Assembly (NCBI GenBank): GCA_964607675.1 | Contig: CAZSLC010000019.1 | Coordinates: 1-36,281, forward strand | Direction of reading: 5' to 3' | DNA: 36,281 nt | Origin: CAZSLC01 sp964607675 | GTDB taxonomy: Bacteria > Bacteroidota > Bacteroidia > Bacteroidales > UBA932 | In this document: piece by piece, positions 24,294-32,302 of the stretch | Position numbering within the stretch: the first letter of the stretch is position 1 | Layout of the letters: every line of letters begins with the position of its first letter | Position numbers and translations under genes: made by a program | Notes under the pieces: model-generated | The model's input: only the letters and a program-made list of their open reading frames with translations | Databases searched by the model: none | Told to the model about the DNA's origin: nothing

Positions 24294-24716
24294 ATGTTAC
24301 AACCAAAGAAAACAAAGTTTAGAAGGCAGCAAAAAGGACGTATGAAAGGGAATGCCGGTAGAGGTACTGAGCTTTCATTCGGTTCTTTTGGAATCAAGAC
24401 TCTTGAGCCCTGCTGGCTCACAGGTCAACAAATTGAGGCTGCTCGTCAGGCAATCGTTCGTTATATGAAACGTGAAGGTCAGATTTGGATTCGCGTATTC
24501 CCTGACAAACCATTTACAAAGAAACCTGCGGAAGTTCGTATGGGTAAAGGAAAAGGTGCTCCTGAAGGATTCGTAGCTCCTATTACTCCTGGTCGTATGC
24601 TAATTGAAGCAGAAGGTGTTCCTATGGAGATTGCTAAAGAAGCACTTCGTTTAGGGGCTCAAAAACTTCCAGTTACTACTAAGTTTGTAGTACGTAGAGA
24701 TTATGTTGAACAATAA
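24294..24716 (+). CDS. rplP: 50S ribosomal protein L16
   Basis: L16 binds 23S rRNA near the A-site tRNA and the peptidyl transferase centre. The 140-residue protein is complete, starting MLQPKKTKFRRQQKGR and carrying ELSFGSFG and GKGKGAPEGFVAPI. It is the first gene of the cluster here. Normally rpsC lies directly upstream, but FeoAB and a fresh promoter take its place. rpmC follows after 14 bases. Confidence 0.98.
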   Translation: MLQPKKTKFRRQQKGRMKGNAGRGTELSFGSFGIKTLEPCWLTGQQIEAARQAIVRYMKREGQIWIRVFPDKPFTKKPAEVRMGKGKGAPEGFVAPITPGRMLIEAEGVPMEIAKEALRLGAQKLPVTTKFVVRRDYVEQ

Positions 24717-24730
24717 TTTATTGGAGAGAA

Positions 24731-24928
24731 ATGAAAATTAAAGAAATTCGCGAAATGGCAGTTAAAGATCTGCGCGATCGCATTGAAACCGAAAAGGCAA
24801 ATCTTAATCAGATGCTGATGAACCACGTTGTTTCTCCATTAGATGATACTTCAAAGATCAAAAAGTCTAAAAAAGACATCGCTCGTATGTTGACTGTATT
24901 AAGTCAAGTTGAAAATACCCAAAACTAA
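24731..24928 (+). CDS. rpmC: 50S ribosomal protein L29
   Basis: A 65-residue helical-hairpin protein near the exit of the nascent peptide tunnel. The start MKIKEIREMAVKDLRDRIE and the central LNQMLMNHVV region with a following Lys-rich helix are typical. A GGAGAG sequence lies just upstream of the ATG. Position between L16 and S17 is the standard order. Confidence 0.97.
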   Translation: MKIKEIREMAVKDLRDRIETEKANLNQMLMNHVVSPLDDTSKIKKSKKDIARMLTVLSQVENTQN

Positions 24929-24935
24929 TTAGGTT

Positions 24936-25190
24936 ATGGAGAGAAATTTACGCAAAGAAAGAGTAGGGATTGTGGTAAGTAACAAAATGGATAAATCTAT
25001 CGTTGTTGCAGTAAAGATTAAGGAAAAACACCCCATTTACGGAAAATTCGTAAATAAAACCACAAAATTCGTTGCACAAGATGACAAAAACGAGTGTGAT
25101 GAGGGAGATACAGTTCGCATTATGGAGACTCGTCCATTGAGTAAGACCAAATGCTGGAGATTAGTAGAAATCGTAGAAAAAGTTAAATAG
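24936..25190 (+). CDS. rpsQ: 30S ribosomal protein S17
   Basis: An 84-residue OB-fold protein that binds 16S rRNA early in 30S assembly. It shows the family sequence GIVVSNKMDKSIVVAV and DTVRIMETRPLSKTKCWRL. It starts seven bases after rpmC and is followed three bases later by rplN, so translation is probably coupled. Confidence 0.98.
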   Translation: MERNLRKERVGIVVSNKMDKSIVVAVKIKEKHPIYGKFVNKTTKFVAQDDKNECDEGDTVRIMETRPLSKTKCWRLVEIVEKVK

Positions 25191-25193
25191 GCT

Positions 25194-25559
25194 ATGATAC
25201 AACAAGAAACACGTTTACAAGTAGCAGATAATAGCGGTGCAAAAGAGGTTCTATGTATTAGAGTTCTCGGTGGTACACGCCGTCATTATGCTGGAGTAGG
25301 TGACAAAATAGTTGTTGCCGTTAAAAGTGCAATCCCAGGAGCGGATGCAAAGAAAGGCTCGGTTTCTAAAGCCGTAGTTGTTCGTACTAAAAAAGAAATT
25401 CGTCGTGCTGACGGTTCATATATCCGTTTTGATGACAATGCTTGTGTATTGTTAAACAACCAAAATGAGGTTCGCGGAACTCGTATTTTTGGCCCAGTTG
25501 CCAGAGAGTTGCGTGACAATTACATGAAGATTGTCTCTTTAGCACCTGAGGTATTATAA
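25194..25559 (+). CDS. rplN: 50S ribosomal protein L14
   Basis: A 121-residue protein at the subunit interface, contacting 16S rRNA helix 14. MIQQETRLQVADNSGAKE and GTRIFGPVARELRD are near-invariant L14 sequences. This is the start of the part that corresponds to the spc operon in other bacteria, but no separate promoter is visible in the three-base gap. Confidence 0.98.
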   Translation: MIQQETRLQVADNSGAKEVLCIRVLGGTRRHYAGVGDKIVVAVKSAIPGADAKKGSVSKAVVVRTKKEIRRADGSYIRFDDNACVLLNNQNEVRGTRIFGPVARELRDNYMKIVSLAPEVL

Positions 25560-25576
25560 TATTAAGGAGTAAGGAT

Positions 25577-25900
25577 ATGAATAAAAAATTACATATTAAA
25601 AAAGGAGACACAGTCTTTGTAAATGCTGGGAACGATAAAGGTAAGACTGGAAGAGTTCTTGAGGTTGACGGAAAGAAAGATCGTGCTATCGTCGAAGGAG
25701 TGAATATGGTTAGTAAGCATACTAAACCCAATTCAAAAAGTCCTCAGGGAGGTATTGTTAAACAAGAAGCAGGTGTGCACATCTCTAATCTACAAGTAGT
25801 AGATCCAGTAAAAGGTGGCCCAACTAAAGTTGGACGTCGTATTGGTGAAAAAGGGAAAAATGTACGTTATGCTAAAAAATCTGGAGAGGAGATTAAGTAA
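25577..25900 (+). CDS. rplX: 50S ribosomal protein L24
   Basis: A 107-residue assembly-initiating protein of the large subunit. The KOW motif is visible at the N-terminus (KKGDTVFVNAGNDKGKTG), followed by KHTKPNSKSPQGGIV. A GGAG sequence lies upstream. The stop codon shares one base with the rplE start (TAATG). Confidence 0.98.
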   Translation: MNKKLHIKKGDTVFVNAGNDKGKTGRVLEVDGKKDRAIVEGVNMVSKHTKPNSKSPQGGIVKQEAGVHISNLQVVDPVKGGPTKVGRRIGEKGKNVRYAKKSGEEIK

Positions 25901-26499
25901 TGGCAAAGAAAAAAGCTGAAGCTACAAGTGGGGTACAAACTGTTGTAAAAGGATATGTTCCTACCCTACAAAAGAAATACAAAGACGAGATTGTAGATAA
26001 ACTCATGAAAGAGTTTTCTTTCAAAAGTGTTATGCAGGTTCCTAAGCTTTTAAAGATTACTATCAATCAAGGTATTGGCACTGCAACTGGCGATAAGAAA
26101 CTTATTGATGTAGCACAAGAAGAATTGACCACAATCACTGGTCAAAAAGCAATAGCTACATACTCTAAGAAAGATATCTCTAACTTTAAACTTCGTAAGG
26201 GGATGCCAATTGGAGTTAAGGTTACACTTCGTTCTGCAAAAATGTATGAATTCTTGGACAGACTTATTTCTGTATCTCTTCCTCGAATCAGAGACTTCAA
26301 AGGAATTAATGAGAAATTTGATGGTAAAGGTAATTATACCCTTGGTATTAAAGAGCAAATTATTTTCCCTGAGATTGATATTGACAAGATCACAAAAGTT
26401 CTTGGTATGGAGATTACTTTCGTAACCTCATCAACAAACGATGAAGAGGCTCATGCTCTTCTTCGTGAATTTGGATTGCCTTTTAAAAATAAGAAATAA
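25900..26499 (+). CDS. rplE: 50S ribosomal protein L5
   Basis: L5 binds 5S rRNA and forms an inter-subunit bridge. The core is clear: MQVPKLLKITINQGIG, FKLRKGMPIGVKVTLR and IRDFKGINEKFDGKGNYTLGIKEQ. At 199 residues it is about 14 longer at the N-terminus (MAKKKAEATSGVQTVV) than the Bacteroides proteins I recall. The ATG overlaps the rplX stop, which supports this start. Confidence 0.97.
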   Translation: MAKKKAEATSGVQTVVKGYVPTLQKKYKDEIVDKLMKEFSFKSVMQVPKLLKITINQGIGTATGDKKLIDVAQEELTTITGQKAIATYSKKDISNFKLRKGMPIGVKVTLRSAKMYEFLDRLISVSLPRIRDFKGINEKFDGKGNYTLGIKEQIIFPEIDIDKITKVLGMEITFVTSSTNDEEAHALLREFGLPFKNKK

Positions 26500-26508
26500 A
26501 AATAATAT

Positions 26509-26778
26509 ATGGCAAAAGAATCAATGATAGCACGCGAAGTTAAACGCGCCAAATTATGTGCTAAATATGCAGAAAAACGCAAGGCTCTTAAAGAGGCTGG
26601 TGATTGGGCCGCACTTGACAAATTACCTAAAAATTCAAGCCCATGTCGTTTACACAACCGTTGCTCTTTATCAGGTCGTCCTAAGGGATATATGCGTATG
26701 TTCGGTATTAGTCGTATTCAATTCCGCGAGATGGCTAGTAAAGGTTTGCTACCTGGAGTTAGAAAAGCAAGTTGGTAA
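26509..26778 (+). CDS. rpsN: 30S ribosomal protein S14
   Basis: An 89-residue 30S head protein. It is the longer form without the two CxxC zinc motifs; only Cys residues in SPCRLHNRC and one near the N-terminus remain. The C-terminal GYMRMFGISRIQFREMASKGLLPGV is diagnostic. It follows rplE by nine bases. Confidence 0.97.
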   Translation: MAKESMIAREVKRAKLCAKYAEKRKALKEAGDWAALDKLPKNSSPCRLHNRCSLSGRPKGYMRMFGISRIQFREMASKGLLPGVRKASW

Positions 26779-26806
26779 ACAACTTTTATATAATTATTAA
26801 CATTTG

Positions 26807-26832
26807 GATATCGGGCACTTATGTGTCGAATC
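26807..26832 (+). promoter_or_regulatory. Bulged hairpin upstream of rpsH
   Basis: Three short helices (GAT/ATC, TCG/CGA, GCAC/GTGT with one G-U) stack with a single unpaired base between each and close a four-base loop. It lies in a 72-base gap, the longest inside the cluster, 18 bases before the rpsH start. A protein-binding site for autoregulation is possible; S8 is the known repressor of the spc operon in E. coli. Confidence 0.35.
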
Positions 26833-26850
26833 TATTAAAAATTTAAAACA

Positions 26851-27246
26851 ATGACTGATCCAATTGCAGATTTTTTGACAAGAGTCAGAAATGCATATCT
26901 CGCAGGCCATAAGGTTGTAGAGATACCTGCATCAAAAATGAAAGTGGAGTTGACTCGTGTTCTTCATGAGAGCGGCTACATCTTGAGTTACAAAATCGTT
27001 GAAGGTAACCCTTTCAACACTATTAAAATAGCTTTAAAGTATCATCCTGAGACTAAACAAGCTGCAATTAAAAAAATCAAACGTGTCAGCACACCAGGCT
27101 TGAGGCAATATGCTGGAGTGGAGGAGTTGCCAAGAGTATTAAATGGTCTTGGTATAGCTATCATATCTACTTCTAAAGGCATCATGACTGAAAAGAAGGC
27201 CAAGGATGAAAATATTGGTGGTGAGGTGATATGCTATGTTTATTAA
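26851..27246 (+). CDS. rpsH: 30S ribosomal protein S8
   Basis: A 131-residue primary 16S rRNA-binding protein of the central domain. MTDPIADFLTRVRNA at the start and the conserved STSKGIMTEKKAKDENIGGEV at the end are typical. It follows rpsN after a 72-base gap containing a bulged hairpin. In E. coli S8 represses its own operon at the mRNA; the same here is an inference. Confidence 0.98.
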   Translation: MTDPIADFLTRVRNAYLAGHKVVEIPASKMKVELTRVLHESGYILSYKIVEGNPFNTIKIALKYHPETKQAAIKKIKRVSTPGLRQYAGVEELPRVLNGLGIAIISTSKGIMTEKKAKDENIGGEVICYVY

Positions 27247-27271
27247 TGAATAACTATAAAAATTTTAAATA

Positions 27272-27832
27272 ATGTCAAGAATAGGAAAATTACCTGTAAA
27301 CCTTCCTGCTGGAGTGACTGTTACCGTTGACTCTGGTAATGTAGTGAAGGTTAAAGGCCCTCTTGGTGAATTGAGTCAGAAAGTCAATCCTGACATCAAG
27401 GTGACTGTTGAGGAAAATGTTCTTAAAGTAGAGCGTCCAACTGATCTTCCACGTCATCGCTCAATGCATGGCCTATACCGTGCTTTGATTCACAATATGG
27501 TGGCAGGGGTATCAACAGGATTTACAATTAAACAAGAATTTATAGGAGTTGGTTTCCGTGTTGAAGTTACTGGCCAAATGATGGTTATGAACCTTGGTTA
27601 CTCACACGATATTCATTTTCAACTTCCTGTAGAGGTTAAAGGAGAAGCTGAACCTGTTAAAAAAGGTCAGAACCCTGTACTTGTATTAAAAAGCCATGAC
27701 AAACAATTACTTGGAATGGTTGCTGCTAAGATACGCTCATTGCGTAAACCTGAGCCATACAAGGGTAAAGGTATTAAGTTTGTAGGTGAACAACTTCGTC
27801 GTAAAGCTGGTAAATCAGCAGGCGCTAAATAA
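27272..27832 (+). CDS. rplF: 50S ribosomal protein L6
   Basis: A 186-residue two-domain protein near the GTPase-associated centre. It begins MSRIGKLPVNLPAGV. The signature PEPYKGKGIKFVGEQLRRKAGK near the C-terminus is characteristic. Length is slightly above the E. coli protein (177) and normal for Bacteroidetes. Confidence 0.98.
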   Translation: MSRIGKLPVNLPAGVTVTVDSGNVVKVKGPLGELSQKVNPDIKVTVEENVLKVERPTDLPRHRSMHGLYRALIHNMVAGVSTGFTIKQEFIGVGFRVEVTGQMMVMNLGYSHDIHFQLPVEVKGEAEPVKKGQNPVLVLKSHDKQLLGMVAAKIRSLRKPEPYKGKGIKFVGEQLRRKAGKSAGAK

Positions 27833-27846
27833 TAGGAGAAGTAGAG

Positions 27847-28209
27847 ATGGCTATAACTAAAATAGAAAGAAGACAAAGAATACGCTATCGTATTCGCAAA
27901 GTCGTTAATGGAACTTCTGAACAACCAAGGATGTCAATTTTTAGAAGTAACAAACAGATATATGTTCAATTTATTGACGATATCAATGGTTTAACTATTG
28001 CATCTGTTTCGTCTAAAGACAAGTCTTTAGTTGAAGAGGTTAAAGGTAAAAGCGCAACACAAGTTGCTCAATTAGTAGGAAAACTTGCTGCACAAAAGGC
28101 AATTGAAAAAGGAATTTCAACTGTTTCATTTGATCGTGGAGGTTACCTATATCACGGAAGAGTAAAAAATTTAGCTGATGCTGCTCGCGAGGGTGGTTTA
28201 AAATTCTAA
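27847..28209 (+). CDS. rplR: 50S ribosomal protein L18
   Basis: A 120-residue 5S rRNA-binding protein. The family sequence RPRMSIFRSNKQIY-like QPRMSIFRSNKQIYVQ and the C-terminal FDRGGYLYHGRVKNLADAAREGGLKF are present. A GGAG sequence (TAATAGGAG) lies 10 bases before the ATG. rpsE follows after seven bases. Confidence 0.98.
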   Translation: MAITKIERRQRIRYRIRKVVNGTSEQPRMSIFRSNKQIYVQFIDDINGLTIASVSSKDKSLVEEVKGKSATQVAQLVGKLAAQKAIEKGISTVSFDRGGYLYHGRVKNLADAAREGGLKF

Positions 28210-28216
28210 TAAAACT

Positions 28217-28735
28217 ATGGCAGATATTAATGTTAAGAAAGTAAAGACAACTGATCTTGAATTGAAAGATAGATTAGTTGCTGTCCAAAGAGTTACAAAA
28301 GTAACAAAGGGTGGACGTCACTTCAGTTTTGCTGCAATAGTAGTTGTTGGAGATGAGAAAGGTGTTGTTGGATATGGACTTGGAAAAGCTAATGAAGTAA
28401 CCACTGCTATTTCAAAAGGTATTGAAGATGCTAAGAAGAATTTGATTAAAGTTCCTCTTAATCAAAGTACGATACCTCACGAACAATCAATGAAATTTGG
28501 TGGTGCAAGAGTATTTATGAAACCTGCCGCTCCTGGAACAGGTGTGAAAGCAGGGGGTGCTATGCGTGCAGTATTTGAATCTGTAGGTATTACAGATGTG
28601 TTAGCAAAATCTAAAGGTTCATCTAACCCTCACAATCTTGTAAAGGCAACTATTGCTGCATTGGCAGAAATGCGTGATGCTTACACTATTGCAGGACTTC
28701 GTGGTGTTCATATTCAAAGAGTATTTAAAGGTTAA
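28217..28735 (+). CDS. rpsE: 30S ribosomal protein S5
   Basis: A 172-residue protein affecting decoding accuracy at the mRNA entry channel. The double-stranded RNA-binding region RLVAVQRVTKVTKGGRHFSF is followed by GYGLGKANEV and PAAPGTGVKAGGAMRAV. A GGAGG follows its stop codon and serves rpmD. Confidence 0.98.
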   Translation: MADINVKKVKTTDLELKDRLVAVQRVTKVTKGGRHFSFAAIVVVGDEKGVVGYGLGKANEVTTAISKGIEDAKKNLIKVPLNQSTIPHEQSMKFGGARVFMKPAAPGTGVKAGGAMRAVFESVGITDVLAKSKGSSNPHNLVKATIAALAEMRDAYTIAGLRGVHIQRVFKG

Positions 28736-28747
28736 GGAGGAAATGCA

Positions 28748-28927
28748 ATGTCAAAAGTAAGAGTTACTCAAATTAAAAGTAAAAACGGTGCTACAAAGAG
28801 ACAAATTGCAAATTTGGTTTCATTAGGTATTCATCGTATGAATCACTCTGTAGAAATCGAACTCAACCCTGTTTCTCAGGGAATGATTCAGAAAGTTCTA
28901 CATCTTGTTAAAGTTGAAGAAATTTAA
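28748..28927 (+). CDS. rpmD: 50S ribosomal protein L30
   Basis: A 59-residue protein reading MSKVRVTQIKSKNGATKRQ and ending LVKVEEI. It has the L30 ferredoxin-like fold pattern and is in its usual place between S5 and L15. The start is the ATG at 28748, placed seven bases after a GGAGG at 28736-28740; an earlier ATG at 28743 is out of frame. Confidence 0.96.
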   Translation: MSKVRVTQIKSKNGATKRQIANLVSLGIHRMNHSVEIELNPVSQGMIQKVLHLVKVEEI

Positions 28928-28941
28928 AGGAGGAGAAAAAG

Positions 28942-29397
28942 ATGAAACTAAATAATTTAAAACCGGCAAATGGTTCTCTTGGAAGAGAAAAACGCATCGG
29001 AAGAGGTGAAGGTTCTGGACATGGTGGTCAATCAACACGTGGACATAAAGGGGCTCAATCACGTTCAGGTTACTCTAGTAAAAAAGGATTCGAAGGGGGG
29101 CAAATGCCTATTCAAAGAAGGTTGCCTAAGTTTGGATTCAAAAATCCTAATAGAGTTGAATATAAAGCAGTTAATCTATCTACCCTTCAATCTCTCTATG
29201 AAAAACACAATATTACAGAGATTAATTTTGATGTTTTACTAGAAAACGGCCTTATTCATAAAAACGATAATGTCAAAATTCTAGGCAATGGAGATTTGAA
29301 AGTTAAGATGGTGATCGAAGCTGATGCTTTTTCAAAAAGCGCAATTCAAAAAATCACTGCATTAGAGGGTGAAGTAATTAAAAGAGATCTTCAATGA
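28942..29397 (+). CDS. rplO: 50S ribosomal protein L15
   Basis: A 151-residue late-assembly protein with the extended Gly/Arg-rich N-terminal arm (KRIGRGEGSGHGGQSTRGHK) that threads into 23S rRNA, then FEGGQMPIQRRLPKFGF. A strong AAAGGAGG sits eight bases upstream. Its TGA overlaps the secY start by four bases, coupling the two. Confidence 0.98.
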   Translation: MKLNNLKPANGSLGREKRIGRGEGSGHGGQSTRGHKGAQSRSGYSSKKGFEGGQMPIQRRLPKFGFKNPNRVEYKAVNLSTLQSLYEKHNITEINFDVLLENGLIHKNDNVKILGNGDLKVKMVIEADAFSKSAIQKITALEGEVIKRDLQ

Positions 29398-30713
29398 GAA
29401 AGTTTTTCGAAACAATAAAGAATATTTTCAAAATTGAGGAACTGCGTAAAAGAATAGTTTACACTATGCTTTTGTTGTTGATCTATCGCTTAGGAAGTTT
29501 TGTTGTACTTCCTGGGATAGATCCATCGCAGTTAGCCAATTTGCAAAACCAAGCGTCATCGGGTCTTTTAGGACTTCTTGACATGTTCTCTGGTGGAGCA
29601 TTTGGTAATGCCTCTATTTTTGCACTTGGGGTTATGCCGTATATCTCCGCTTCTATTGTTATTCAGCTTCTTGGTGTATTAGTTCCTTATTTCCAAAAAC
29701 TACAAAAAGAGGGTGAAAGCGGACGTAGAAAAATGAACCAATGGACTCGTTATCTAACAATTGTGATCCTTCTTCTTCAAGGACCAGCATACATAACCAA
29801 TTTGCATGCACAATTGCCAGCTTCAGCGTTCCTTGTTTCTGGATTTTCTTATAATATATTCTCTACAATTATTCTTCTTTCAGGTACTATGTTTATCATG
29901 TGGTTAGGTGAGAGAATCACTGACCGTGGTATTGGTAATGGTATTTCACTTATCATTATGGTTGGTATCATTGCAAGACTTCCTTTTGCACTTGTCGCAG
30001 AATTTGGTTCAAGATTTAATCAAACAACTGGTGGAGCTTTGATGTTCATCGTTGAGATTATTATTTTATTCCTTATTTTCATGGCTACTGTTGCCCTTGT
30101 TCAAGGTCAAAGGAAAGTGCCTGTTCAATATGCAAAGAGAGTTGTTGGGAACAAACAATATGGTGGGGTTCGTCAATATATTCCGTTGAAAATCAATGCG
30201 GCAGGTGTTATGCCTATTATTTTCGCACAAGCTTTGATGATGTTCCCTCTACTTCTTTCACGTTTTGATGCGTCAAGAGGGGTAGCGGCTGCACTTAGCG
30301 ACTTCACTGGATTTTGGTACAATTTCACATTCGCAATTATGGTAATTGCTTTCACATATTTCTATACAGCAATCACTGTGAACCCTACCGTAATGGCGGA
30401 AGAGATGAAAAAGAATGGCGGTTTCATACCAGGTGTTAAACCAGGTAAAAAAACTGCTGAATACCTTGACGCTGTGATGTCTCGTATTACTTTGCCTGGT
30501 TCGTTTTTCTTGGCGTTAGTTGCGATACTTCCTGCGTTTGCTGTTATGCTTGGAGTAAACAATCAGTTTGCACAATTTTATGGTGGGACCTCGTTGCTTA
30601 TTCTCGTAGGAGTAGTGTTAGATACGCTTCAGCATATTGAATCACATTTGCTAATGCGTCACTATGACGGTTTGATGAAGACTGGACGTCTTAAAGGACG
30701 TTCTGGTATGTAA
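29394..30713 (+). CDS. secY: Protein translocase subunit SecY
   Basis: SecY is the channel of the Sec translocon in the inner membrane. The 439-residue protein has about ten transmembrane helices. The conserved blocks are GIMPYISASI-like GVMPYISASIVIQLL, GERITDRGIGNGISL and QGQRKVPVQYAKRVVG. It ends HYDGLMKTGRLKGR, the cytoplasmic tail region. It starts within the rplO stop codon (ATGA). This is the normal position in the spc cluster, so export capacity follows ribosome production. Confidence 0.98.
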   Translation: MRKFFETIKNIFKIEELRKRIVYTMLLLLIYRLGSFVVLPGIDPSQLANLQNQASSGLLGLLDMFSGGAFGNASIFALGVMPYISASIVIQLLGVLVPYFQKLQKEGESGRRKMNQWTRYLTIVILLLQGPAYITNLHAQLPASAFLVSGFSYNIFSTIILLSGTMFIMWLGERITDRGIGNGISLIIMVGIIARLPFALVAEFGSRFNQTTGGALMFIVEIIILFLIFMATVALVQGQRKVPVQYAKRVVGNKQYGGVRQYIPLKINAAGVMPIIFAQALMMFPLLLSRFDASRGVAAALSDFTGFWYNFTFAIMVIAFTYFYTAITVNPTVMAEEMKKNGGFIPGVKPGKKTAEYLDAVMSRITLPGSFFLALVAILPAFAVMLGVNNQFAQFYGGTSLLILVGVVLDTLQHIESHLLMRHYDGLMKTGRLKGRSGM

Positions 30714-30732
30714 TCTTTAATAGTTCTTTAAA

Positions 30733-31503
30733 ATGATAAGAGTCAAAACTGAAAAAGATATTGCTATTCTTAAAGAGAATGGAATATTGGTTTCCAAAAC
30801 ATTAGCGGAAGTAGGAAAGCACATAGCTCCCGGTGTGACAACAATGGAGCTTGATAAATTAGCCGAAGCTTTCATACGTGCCAATGGAGCGGAACCTGGC
30901 TTTTTAGGTTATGGCGGATTCCCATTCACCTTATGTATTTCTGTCAATGATACTGTAGTTCATGGTTTTCCATCCGACTACAAATTGATTGAAGGAGATA
31001 TAGTTTCCGTTGACTGTGGTACTCGTTACAAAGGTTTTTATGGAGATTCAGCATATACATTTCCTGTAGGAAAGATATCTGATGAAAACAAACAACTACT
31101 TGAAGTAACAAAAGAGTCACTATACCGCGGCATTAAGGAGGCAGTTGTCGGAAACAGAATTGGTGATATTGGAAATGCGGTACAATCATACGTTGAGGGT
31201 TTTGGTTATTCTGTTGTGCGTGAAATGGTGGGACACGGCATTGGTAAAATGATGCATGAGGCTCCTGAAGTACCCAATTACGGACATATAGGAAGAGGCA
31301 AGAAACTCATCGAAGGAATGACAATCTGCATTGAACCTATGGTTAATGCTGGAGAAAAAACCATCTATTTACATGACAACGGATGGGCTATCAGCACTGC
31401 TGATAAGAAGAATTCAGCACATTTTGAACTAATGGTCCATGTAGGGAAAAATGGTCCAGAGACATTATCAACATTTGAATTTATTGAAGGTAAAACTAAT
31501 TAA
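30733..31503 (+). CDS. map: Type I methionine aminopeptidase
   Basis: MetAP removes the N-terminal Met from new proteins. The 256-residue protein has the five metal ligands of the family: Asp94, Asp105, His168, Glu201 and Glu232. The substrate-binding His77 is in VNDTVVHGFP, and MVGHGIG surrounds His168. It lies between secY and infA, the usual Bacteroidetes order. The short 19-base gap to secY suggests one transcript. Confidence 0.97.
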   Translation: MIRVKTEKDIAILKENGILVSKTLAEVGKHIAPGVTTMELDKLAEAFIRANGAEPGFLGYGGFPFTLCISVNDTVVHGFPSDYKLIEGDIVSVDCGTRYKGFYGDSAYTFPVGKISDENKQLLEVTKESLYRGIKEAVVGNRIGDIGNAVQSYVEGFGYSVVREMVGHGIGKMMHEAPEVPNYGHIGRGKKLIEGMTICIEPMVNAGEKTIYLHDNGWAISTADKKNSAHFELMVHVGKNGPETLSTFEFIEGKTN

Positions 31504-31526
31504 AAAATCAAGGAGAAATATTAACT

Positions 31527-31745
31527 ATGCCAAAACAAACTGCTATAGAGAAAGAAGGAACAATAATTGAAGCATTGTCTAATGCTATGTTTAGAGTCGA
31601 ATTGGATAATGGTCACATAATTATTGCTCATATTTCAGGAAAGATGCGTATGCACTACATCCGTATCCTTCCAGGCGATAAAGTCAGAGTTGAAATGTCC
31701 CCTTATGATTTAACAAAAGGAAGAATTTCTTTCAGATATAAATAA
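31527..31745 (+). CDS. infA: Translation initiation factor IF-1
   Basis: A 72-residue S1-like OB-fold protein that binds the 30S A site during initiation. Sequences such as EGTIIEALSNAMFRVELDNGH, SGKMRMHYIRILPGDKV and YDLTKGRISFRYK are diagnostic. A GGAG lies about 11 bases before the ATG. Confidence 0.98.
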   Translation: MPKQTAIEKEGTIIEALSNAMFRVELDNGHIIIAHISGKMRMHYIRILPGDKVRVEMSPYDLTKGRISFRYK

Positions 31746-31758
31746 AAAACTTACACAA

Positions 31759-31875
31759 ATGAAAGTAAAAACATCCATTAAAAAGCGTAGCGAGGATTGT
31801 AAAATAGTAAAGCGCAAAGGTCGCTTGTATGTAATTTGCAAAAAAAATCCTAAATTTAAAATGCGCCAAGGATAA
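31759..31875 (+). CDS. rpmJ: 50S ribosomal protein L36
   Basis: A 38-residue protein, MKVKTSIKKRSEDCKIV followed by RKGRLYVICKKNPKFK and ending MRQG. It is the form without a full zinc ribbon: only Cys14 and Cys27 remain, with no histidine ligand. Location between infA and rpsM is standard. Confidence 0.96.
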   Translation: MKVKTSIKKRSEDCKIVKRKGRLYVICKKNPKFKMRQG

Positions 31876-31912
31876 TTTTTTGATTTGTAAAACAATAAAG
31901 TAAAATAAGAAT

Positions 31913-32290
31913 ATGGCACGTATAGCCGGAGTTGATTTACCAAAAAACAAACGTGGAGAAGTGGGTCTAACCTACATCTTCGGGATTGGTCGTAGTTCAG
32001 CGAGATCTATTCTTGATGCTTGTGGCATTGATTATAGTGTGAAGGTGAATGATTGGAATGACGATCAAATAGCTGCAATCAGAAGTACAATTTCTGATCA
32101 CTACAAAATCGAAGGTGAACTTCGTTCATCTGTACAATTAAACATTAAACGATTAATGGATGTCGGATGCTATAGAGGTATTCGTCACCGTATCGGGCTA
32201 CCAGTTCGTGGGCAAAGTACTAAGAACAATGCTCGTACTCGTAAGGGTAGGAAGAAGACTGTAGCTAATAAGAAAAAAGCAACTAAATAA
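31913..32290 (+). CDS. rpsM: 30S ribosomal protein S13
   Basis: A 125-residue 30S head protein that contacts the P-site tRNA and L5. MARIAGVDLPKNKRGEVGLTYI at the start and GCYRGIRHRIGLPVRGQST with a Lys/Arg-rich tail are typical. It opens the part equivalent to the alpha operon. The 37-base gap before it holds no recognisable promoter. Confidence 0.98.
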   Translation: MARIAGVDLPKNKRGEVGLTYIFGIGRSSARSILDACGIDYSVKVNDWNDDQIAAIRSTISDHYKIEGELRSSVQLNIKRLMDVGCYRGIRHRIGLPVRGQSTKNNARTRKGRKKTVANKKKATK

Positions 32291-32302
32291 CAGAAGCTAA
32301 TT

